A DNA stretch of 7,260 nucleotides from Robiginitomaculum sp. GTDB taxonomy: Bacteria > Pseudomonadota > Alphaproteobacteria > Caulobacterales > Maricaulaceae. Each line of letters begins with the position of its first letter. Position 1 is the first letter of the stretch. The DNA lies in the NCBI GenBank assembly GCA_002733485.1, contig NVVU01000011.1:42857-50116 (forward strand), read 5' to 3'. This document shows positions 1-5,602 of this stretch, in pieces. The translations under genes and the position numbers were made by a program. The notes under the pieces are model-generated. The model saw only the letters and a list, made by a program, of their open reading frames with translations. It searched no databases and had not been told where the DNA came from.

Positions 1-1082
1 CCCTTGAACAACGTGCGCAGGTCATTGGCTGGATATACATCGCGTCCCTGATAGAGATTTACCGGGGCCAGGCCGGGCCAGGAGCCGACCATTCTGCCGC
101 CCTTGACCGCCCCTCCCATGAGGAATGAAGCGCCACCAACACCATGATCGGTCCCCTTGGTGCCATTTTCGGCCAGGGTGCGTCCAAATTCAGTGACCAT
201 AATAACGGCGGTATTGGCCCATTGGCTGCCAAGCTCTTCGCGCAGGCCCAGAAGGGCTGCATTCAGATTGACGAGGTTAGAGGACAAAACACTGGTTTCA
301 TCGGCGTGGGTATCCCAGCCATTAAAAGAGAGTGCAGCGGCACCGGGGCCACCATCGGCCGATAACAGTTTTCCCGCCGCTCTGGCCAATTGTTCAAACC
401 CGCTGCCCAATTGATTGAGATCGCCAATCAAAGCCCCTACATCGACAGCACCTTGCAGGGCGGCTTTCAGCACGGGGTCATTGCTATAGAGGTCCAGCGT
501 TTCATCGACGGTTTCCGGATCTGCTTGGGGTAATTTTGAAGGGGCCCATGTGGTAATATTGGCAGCACCTTTAAGGACTAGCGGCACCGTTTGGCCGATG
601 CCAACCGCGCCAGGGGACAGATTGAGCGCAGTCAAGGAGCGGTTCAGCCACCCATCAAGGGTACCAAGCGGGGAATTGGTACCGTTTTCCAGAACGTCCT
701 GGCCGTCAAAATGTGATCTCTCATTATAGGGGGCGCTGGCCGCGTGCATGAACAGGGCTTCGCCTTTGTTGAACATGGCGGCCAGGCCTGGCAAAGAGGG
801 GTGCAGGCCAAAACCATCAGTCAGCGGGATGGCTCCGCCAGGTTCTCCCGGTGGCAAGATCGCAATATTGGGGCGTTTGGCGTAATAACGGTTTTCATAA
901 TATGGCACGACTACATTCAGGCCATCCATGGCACCGCGCAAGAGAATGACCACAAGCTTGCGCCCAGCCGGTCCGGCGGCAAATGCAAGATTGGCACCGC
1001 TGGCGCTTAACCCGACAATACCAGCGGCGCCTTTGAGTACACCGCGACGGTTCAGGCATAATTTTGGAATACCGGTAATCAT
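1..1082 (-). CDS. DUF1501 family protein with Tat signal peptide (3' end beyond left edge)
   Basis: The frame is open from ATG at 1082 to the left edge, giving 360 visible residues. The family usually runs to about 400, so only a short C-terminal piece should be missing. Residues 11-36 form a twin-arginine signal: NRRGVLK, a weakly hydrophobic stretch, then AFA-A, with likely cleavage after residue 35. Family signatures follow in order: LLRGAMDGLNVVVPYY (47-62), LHPSLPGL (93-100), ERSHFDGQDVLENG (121-134), TEFGRTLAENG (297-307) and GTDHGVGG (310-317), then a GGAVKGGR...GSWPGL stretch. DUF1501 (COG4102) is related to the alkaline phosphatase/sulfatase superfamily, but I know of no established reaction for it. 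The protein is expected to be folded before export to the periplasm or surface. The start is fixed by an AAGGAG site 6 bases upstream. The gene begins 2 bases after the DUF1800 stop, so the two are co-transcribed. Family call is firm; function is unknown. Confidence 0.95.
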   Translation of the reverse strand, partial: MITGIPKLCLNRRGVLKGAAGIVGLSASGANLAFAAGPAGRKLVVILLRGAMDGLNVVVPYYENRYYAKRPNIAILPPGEPGGAIPLTDGFGLHPSLPGLAAMFNKGEALFMHAASAPYNERSHFDGQDVLENGTNSPLGTLDGWLNRSLTALNLSPGAVGIGQTVPLVLKGAANITTWAPSKLPQADPETVDETLDLYSNDPVLKAALQGAVDVGALIGDLNQLGSGFEQLARAAGKLLSADGGPGAAALSFNGWDTHADETSVLSSNLVNLNAALLGLREELGSQWANTAVIMVTEFGRTLAENGTKGTDHGVGGASFLMGGAVKGGRMVGSWPGLAPVNLYQGRDVYPANDLRTLFK

Positions 1083-1084
1083 GT

Positions 1085-2614
1085 CTATCTCCTTTGCAGT
1101 TCTGGCGTCATCAGCATCAGGGCGTATCCCTGTGCCTTGGTAAAAGCACCGGATAATATCTGAAACGAATTATCACTGAGGTTCGTGCCGAAAAGATCAC
1201 TGGCATAATCTGGTGGCAGAGGCACATTTTCAATCAGATTGCCGATCAGTACTGACAGGTTGAGCCTTCCGGCAATGGTAGATGAGCTGGCCCAGCTTGC
1301 TTCATCATCTGGCCAGCCGGCAGGGGAGCCCGCCGTAAAGGGAACCTGACCCATAAGCTGGAAGGCATTAAATATCTGCTCCGCCGTCAAGTCTTTCAAG
1401 TCAAAAGCCCTAAAGGCGGCGAGAATGAACTCTTCAGAGTTTCTAAGTTTGAGGAACTGCCCACCCCACATCTCAGGAGCGCTGACCAGAGCAAGGCTGA
1501 CCTGTAGCAAATCCCCATCAGTGTCAGTAAAGACCTGAGCCAATTGGTCTATCAGGCTTTGTGGAGGGGCATCCGAATGGAAGTGATAGGCCAGTTTGCG
1601 GGCAATATGTTTTGCGGTTGAGGGGTGGCGAACAAAGTCCTGCAAGGCGCTGAGCGCCTGGTCCAGGCCTGTGTCAGGATAGCTCTTGCCCATAATCGTT
1701 CGTGTTCCGGGCTCATGAAACAGTGGCTGGTACACAAAGGCGCCAAGTACATCTTCATTAAAGTTCGGGTTTCCCATGGTCCAGCCGGTGATGGCCTTGG
1801 CATATTCAATGATATCTTCCTGGGAATATCCGCCACCAACGCCCAGCGTGTGCAGCTCCAGAGTTTCGCGGGCCAGGTTTTCATTAAGACCAAGGCCGTA
1901 CTGCTGCCCTGCCCAGGAGTTGGGGCCGACAGAGGTCCAGTTATCCAGATAAATCAGCATGGCCTGATGGCTTTCTACGGCCACCAGCATGTCATAAAAC
2001 TTTCCGGTGACGTGGGGGCGAATGGCTTCGCGCTCCATGGTTATGGCTGTGGGTATGGTGAGCTGATTTTTGTTGAAATCTACGGAAAAATGATCGCTCC
2101 AGAACCGGACCAGACGTTCGCGAAAAGATGCTGGCGTCACGGTTGCATGCAAGGTGCGCACAGATACGTCCTGTAACAGCGCATTATACATTTCCTGAAG
2201 AATTTCTTTAGACGTTTTGACCGCCTGTGCCTTGCTGGTCGAGCTGGCAGCACTGGCGACTACCGCTTTACTATCAAAAGAATGGATTACCATTTGCTCT
2301 GTTCTTTTGATGTCATTTATGTCTCTGACAAATTGAACAAAGCGCTCCCGATCTGTTTTTTTTGTACTCGATGCCGTGGCAAATGACAGGGAGGTTGATG
2401 CATTGAGCTCAGCACGTTTGGCACTCTGAAAATCAAAGAACAGGGTTACCGCCTCAACACTGCTTAGTAGATTAAAATTATCCAGGTTCGAAGAGACATC
2501 TGTTAATTGCGCATTCAACCATGTCGCTGGATCCGGAGCTATCGTTACAAGCTCTCCCAGACGGGCACCCAGTCCAAAGCGGTGTGCCGCCGTCAGCGCA
2601 TCAATATTTGCCAT
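1085..2614 (-). CDS. DUF1800 family protein
   Basis: A complete 509-residue protein, a normal length for DUF1800 (COG5267), whose biochemical role is not established. Family landmarks appear in order: AAHRFGLGAR near the start (9-18), LVRFWSDHFSVDF (168-180), an IRPHVTGKFYDML segment (198-210), AMLIYLDN (218-225), NENLARETLELHTLGVGGGY (244-263), AKAITGW (272-278), HPSTAKHIARKLAYHF (330-345), and a C-terminal AGWPDDEASW (432-441) followed by GRLNLSVLIG. Residues 60-140 form a low-complexity Ser/Ala/Lys-rich insert between the first helix and the core. No signal peptide or membrane helix is visible. Upstream in frame there is no other start before TAG at 2644-2642, so none is being missed. The start has an AAGGA site 7 bases away. 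It precedes the DUF1501 gene by 2 bases, the common pairing of these families, implying a joint function. Confidence 0.95.
   Translation of the reverse strand: MANIDALTAAHRFGLGARLGELVTIAPDPATWLNAQLTDVSSNLDNFNLLSSVEAVTLFFDFQSAKRAELNASTSLSFATASSTKKTDRERFVQFVRDINDIKRTEQMVIHSFDSKAVVASAASSTSKAQAVKTSKEILQEMYNALLQDVSVRTLHATVTPASFRERLVRFWSDHFSVDFNKNQLTIPTAITMEREAIRPHVTGKFYDMLVAVESHQAMLIYLDNWTSVGPNSWAGQQYGLGLNENLARETLELHTLGVGGGYSQEDIIEYAKAITGWTMGNPNFNEDVLGAFVYQPLFHEPGTRTIMGKSYPDTGLDQALSALQDFVRHPSTAKHIARKLAYHFHSDAPPQSLIDQLAQVFTDTDGDLLQVSLALVSAPEMWGGQFLKLRNSEEFILAAFRAFDLKDLTAEQIFNAFQLMGQVPFTAGSPAGWPDDEASWASSSTIAGRLNLSVLIGNLIENVPLPPDYASDLFGTNLSDNSFQILSGAFTKAQGYALMLMTPELQRR
1089..1094 (-). promoter_or_regulatory. 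Ribosome binding site of the DUF1501 gene
   Basis: AAGGAG on the minus strand, 6 bases before ATG at 1082, lying inside the last codons of the DUF1800 gene. It fixes the DUF1501 start just upstream of the Tat signal, and its place inside the preceding gene indicates coupled expression. Confidence 0.85.
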
Positions 2615-2708
2615 GGATTCATCCTTATACCTGGTAACTATCTAGCATAGAACGTAACGTGATGCGAATATCGGTCTCTGGGTTCGTTAATTTTTTCTTT
2701 TAAAACCG
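2615..2708 (-). promoter_or_regulatory. Intergenic gap, possible promoter for the DUF1800-DUF1501 pair
   Basis: This is the only sizeable non-coding gap in the window (94 bases) and separates the glycosyltransferase from the DUF1800 gene. On the minus strand the part next to the glycosyltransferase is A-rich (2690-2704). A weak sigma-70-like match is TTCGCA (2668-2663), 18 bases, TAGATA (2644-2639), with 4/6 and 3/6 consensus agreement. A short direct repeat AACGTAACGT lies at 2651-2660. No convincing hairpin terminator is visible, so read-through from the upstream genes remains possible. Confidence 0.25.
2622..2626 (-). promoter_or_regulatory. Ribosome binding site of the DUF1800 gene
   Basis: AAGGA on the minus strand, 7 bases before ATG at 2614. 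It supports that start; an overlapping ATG in the same leader (2623-2621) is in another frame and too close to the site to be used. Confidence 0.75.
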
Positions 2709-3719
2709 TTAAGGCAATCGTCGCCAGTGCCGGACATCGGCCCCACGGCAAAAAAATGTAATGGGTGACCAGGTGAAAGCTTTAAGAAGGGTTGCCGGGC
2801 GAATCTGGCGACTGGACTGTACGTCCTTTCTTTTGGCAAAGGCTTTGCCCAACCCGGCAACGCTGGCTGTAACGCCGGTCATCGTAGGGAGAAATTGTCC
2901 TTTGAAAATAGCCCGAACAATAAAAGCGCCAACCAGTCCCACATGAAACGGTAAAAATAAAATCATAAGGCCCAGCGGCATATTTTTTACAAATGTCCAG
3001 GTACGGTTGCGCGTGCCGTGAAATACCGCAAAAGGAGATTGCGCCCCGGCGACACCGGAACCTTCATGAAAAACCACTGCTTCGCTCACCTGTATGCCTC
3101 TGCCGCCGGCAAGTCGCAGACGAAAGGCCAGATCCACATCTTCATGATAGCAAAAAAAGTCTTCGTCAAAACCATTGACCGCTTCAAAAGCATCGCGGCG
3201 ATATAGTGCGGCGGCGGCACAAGGGCCAAACACCTCTCCCGTTTGTGGTAATAATGCCAGTGGCCGATGCCACAATCCTCGCCAGGCAAAGCCTATGGGA
3301 GCATATAGGTCTCCCGCGCCATCCAGCAGATGACGGGAATTGGCATCAATCTGCGTAGAGCCGGCCATTACGATGGATGGATCAGATTGTGCTGTTTTTA
3401 ACAAGGTGCTCAGCCAGCCCGGCTCGGCATAGGCATCAGGGTTCAAAAGGGCGATCCACGGGGCCGTGCCACGGGCTGCGCCAATGTTATTGCCCTTGGC
3501 AAAGCCGGTATTTTCATCAAGCTGAATGACTTCAAAGCGATCATCCAGTGGCGGCAATGCCTCGATAGAGCCATCAGAGGACGCATTATCAATCAGAAAG
3601 ACGCGAAAATTATCCATATCCTGTTGGGCAAGTGCCGCCACACAATCGCGTAGCATGGTGCCGGCATTGTAGTTGACAATAATCACATCAACTTCAGGGT
3701 TAGTGGGTTTGGCTTTCAT
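2709..3719 (-). CDS. Family 2 glycosyltransferase (WbbL/rhamnosyltransferase-like)
   Basis: A complete 336-residue GT-A fold glycosyltransferase, which by family moves a sugar from a nucleotide-sugar donor onto a growing surface glycan. Motifs in order: VDVIIVNYNAG (10-20, nucleotide-binding strand and loop), LIDNASSDGS (42-51), NTGFAKGNNIG (70-80), LLNPDA (91-96, in the DxD position, as is usual in this subgroup), FGPCAAAALYRR (164-175), and HEDVDLAFRLRLAGG (192-206, containing the acidic pair expected to supply the catalytic base). After NRTWTFVKNMP (238-248) a hydrophobic segment at about 249-271 probably anchors the protein to the inner membrane, followed by a basic tail. It starts 6 bases after the TolB/TPR gene stops; that TAA is in the same frame and only two codons upstream, so this ATG is the first possible start. 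No clear ribosome binding site is seen, suggesting coupled translation. Acceptor and sugar cannot be told from sequence. Confidence 0.93.
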   Translation of the reverse strand: MKAKPTNPEVDVIIVNYNAGTMLRDCVAALAQQDMDNFRVFLIDNASSDGSIEALPPLDDRFEVIQLDENTGFAKGNNIGAARGTAPWIALLNPDAYAEPGWLSTLLKTAQSDPSIVMAGSTQIDANSRHLLDGAGDLYAPIGFAWRGLWHRPLALLPQTGEVFGPCAAAALYRRDAFEAVNGFDEDFFCYHEDVDLAFRLRLAGGRGIQVSEAVVFHEGSGVAGAQSPFAVFHGTRNRTWTFVKNMPLGLMILFLPFHVGLVGAFIVRAIFKGQFLPTMTGVTASVAGLGKAFAKRKDVQSSRQIRPATLLKAFTWSPITFFCRGADVRHWRRLP

Positions 3720-3725
3720 GCCAGC

Positions 3726-5600
3726 TTAGTCGCACACAAAATCATTTTTTCCAACCGGCTTGCATTGCGGCGGAAAGCCATGTTCGCGCCAATAATCATA
3801 AACAGCGGATTTTTTAATCCTGGTTTTGAATTGAGGGCTCTGGCGATAGTTTTTATATACCGGATCCCAGATATCGTAGACTAAACCCTTATTTTCAAAA
3901 TAGCCGATCGGCGTTAAAAGCTCTGCAATGATGGATTGATCTCTATCGGGATTTTGGGAGGCAAAGAGCAGAGCGTCCCTGATCAGGTCCTGATGATCGC
4001 CATCCAGATTTTTATAGGCCTGATAAAGTTCACCGCTGCGACGCCAACCGCCAAAAAGATTTGAACCATTCACGGCCATCATGAAAGCCAACTCCTCATC
4101 CAGTCGCGATAATGCCCCATAGGGCGCATCCTCAACATCCGAACCGCCCTTTCCAAGCCTATCCCGAAAGGCGTTGAGCACTCTTTTATCGCCGCCCCGT
4201 GCGGACCAAAAAGTGTAATTATTTATGGCACAGGGCACATAGAAAGGCTCATACTCCATGCACTTTTCAAAGGTTTGTGACGCCAGTCCGTCAGCGCCGA
4301 TATTTATGTAAGTAATGCCAAGCCAGGTGAGCGCCGAAGCATTTCGCGGTTCAATTTCAAGCGCTTTTTTAAAGTCAGCGATAATGTCTTCATAGTCATA
4401 TGTTCCGCGGAAAGTCTGATTGGCATCCATCCGAATTTTGGCTTTCACCGCAATGGCGGTTGCACTTTTGGGCACCAGAGCAATCGCCCGATCAGCAAAC
4501 GCTATCGAGCGGCGGTCGGCTTCCGCGGCAGTCGTGTCGGCATAGCCATATTCATTCATCAGCGATTGCACGGCGGCACGCATCTCCCACGCTCTGGCGA
4601 ATTTTGGATCCTGCTCAAGGGCGCGAATGAGAAGCGCATCGGCTTTGTCGAGATCCGTGCGCGCCTGAAACAGGGGGCGCGCTTTCAGATATAGATCATA
4701 GGCCGTCAGATTTTCTGTAGGCGCGGCGACTTTAATATCAACAGCGTCCGTCATGCCAAGCGTATCGCTCAGCGCTTTGACGATGGCGGTGGCGATTTCG
4801 TCCTGAATGATGAAAATATTTTCCGCCGTCAGCGGCCGGTCATAGGTTTGCGACCACAGGTGCCTGTCATTTGATGTGTCGATCAATTGCGCGGTGATGC
4901 GCAGGGTGTCACCGGCTTTCCTGACCGAGCCTTCCAGCACGTGGCGAACTTTCAGCACTTGCGCGATTTCGGGGATACCAATGTCGCGGCCTTTGAACTG
5001 AAACGACGAGGTCCGCGAGGCGACCGACAAGGCCTCAACCCGCACCAGCACATTAAGGATTTCCTCGGCAATGCCATCGGAAAAGTATTCCTGATCCTTG
5101 TTAGGCGATAGATCGACGAATGGCAGTACGGCGATTGAGGCGGCATCTGTGATCTGATCGCTCATGGCTCCCTCTGATCCTTCGATAAGCTCAGGATGAG
5201 GGGTAATGTTGTCTGTAGCTACACCGCCCTCATCCTGAGCTTGTCGAAGGATCGGACCGCGCATCCCCTGCCAGATCACCAGCCCGGCTACCAGAACCAG
5301 ACCCACAACAATGATATAATCCAGTGTACGCGCAGGTTTGGCGGTAACGCTTTTTTCTGTACCCACATTTTCAGTGCGCTTTACCCCCTCAGGTGTCATC
5401 TCAAACGCCCAGGTTAAAAGGATGGCCAGAGGAAATCCGACCAGCAACACAATGGCAAAAAAACTATCGACCCAGTCCGGCAAGGCCAGCGCCGGTGTCA
5501 TCACCGAGACGATTTGCATTAACAGCCAGCCAACCAAAGCATACACCCCGGCGACCCGGAAAATGTTTCTTCGGCGAAGTTCGGTGAGTATCTTATTCAT
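3726..5600 (-). CDS. Membrane-anchored TolB-like/TPR protein, downstream tandem copy
   Basis: A 624-residue protein. The N-terminus is KILTELRRRN, then membrane helices at about 15-37, 46-65 and 94-110. Basic residues before helix 1 and between helices 2 and 3 place the N-terminus in the cytoplasm and the rest in the periplasm. Residues 155-280 are a TolB-like domain (COG5616 type: SIAVLPFVDLSPNKDQEYF, then RTSSFQFKG, HVLEGSVR and LWSQTYDR). Weak TPR-like helices follow: 305-345, 360-385 and a clearer pair at 402-452. The tail ends HGFPPQCKPVGKNDFVCD, with two cysteines that could form a disulfide. Elsewhere this type of TolB/TPR module is joined to adenylate cyclase or winged-helix domains; none is present here, so a scaffold or sensor role is only inferred. 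ATG at 5600 is preferred over TTG at 5606, which overlaps the preceding stop. No good ribosome site is seen, so translation is probably coupled to the upstream paralog. Residues 117-142 come from an inserted palindromic repeat. Confidence 0.9.
   Translation of the reverse strand: MNKILTELRRRNIFRVAGVYALVGWLLMQIVSVMTPALALPDWVDSFFAIVLLVGFPLAILLTWAFEMTPEGVKRTENVGTEKSVTAKPARTLDYIIVVGLVLVAGLVIWQGMRGPILRQAQDEGGVATDNITPHPELIEGSEGAMSDQITDAASIAVLPFVDLSPNKDQEYFSDGIAEEILNVLVRVEALSVASRTSSFQFKGRDIGIPEIAQVLKVRHVLEGSVRKAGDTLRITAQLIDTSNDRHLWSQTYDRPLTAENIFIIQDEIATAIVKALSDTLGMTDAVDIKVAAPTENLTAYDLYLKARPLFQARTDLDKADALLIRALEQDPKFARAWEMRAAVQSLMNEYGYADTTAAEADRRSIAFADRAIALVPKSATAIAVKAKIRMDANQTFRGTYDYEDIIADFKKALEIEPRNASALTWLGITYINIGADGLASQTFEKCMEYEPFYVPCAINNYTFWSARGGDKRVLNAFRDRLGKGGSDVEDAPYGALSRLDEELAFMMAVNGSNLFGGWRRSGELYQAYKNLDGDHQDLIRDALLFASQNPDRDQSIIAELLTPIGYFENKGLVYDIWDPVYKNYRQSPQFKTRIKKSAVYDYWREHGFPPQCKPVGKNDFVCD
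3737..3758. repeat. Tandem-duplication repeat, copy 1 (3' end of the downstream TolB/TPR gene)
   Basis: This 22-base stretch is identical to 5614-5635 and lies at the same place near the 3' end of the paralogous gene. It encodes the KPVGKNDF part of the tail. Similarity extends outward over about 66 bases (3729-3794) with around ten mismatches, mostly at third codon positions. It reflects gene duplication or gene conversion rather than a mobile repeat. Confidence 0.8.
5176..5253. repeat. Palindromic repeat element inserted in frame within the TolB/TPR gene
   Basis: Two 27-base arms (5176-5202 and 5227-5253) are reverse complements at 26 of 27 positions, differing only at 5186. They enclose a 24-base loop holding a perfect 10-bp palindrome, TGTAGCTACA (5214-5223). 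The arm core, CCTTCGACAAGCTCAGGATG, is one I recall as a common dispersed repeat in alphaproteobacterial and some other proteobacterial genomes; this is recollection, not a search. The unit is 78 bases, exactly 26 codons, and is read as LRQAQDEGG on one arm and HPELIEGS on the other, with no stop. The adjacent paralog has no such stretch at this point. In the mRNA it could form a long hairpin. Confidence 0.85.
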
Positions 5601-5602
5601 TA

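Noticed and set aside
1625..2176. A 183-codon open frame on the plus strand opposite the DUF1800 gene
   Set aside because: It lies wholly antisense to a gene with clear family motifs, its translation shows no recognisable domain, and all five real genes read the other way. It is a by-product of codon use on the other strand.
2624..2629. TATAAG as a -10 element just before the DUF1800 gene
   Set aside because: It overlaps the ribosome binding site, would leave almost no leader, and has no reasonable -35 element at the expected distance.
2691..2700. T-rich run as a rho-independent terminator
   Set aside because: On the strand that is transcribed this is an A-run, not a U-tract, and no GC-rich stem precedes it in the minus direction.
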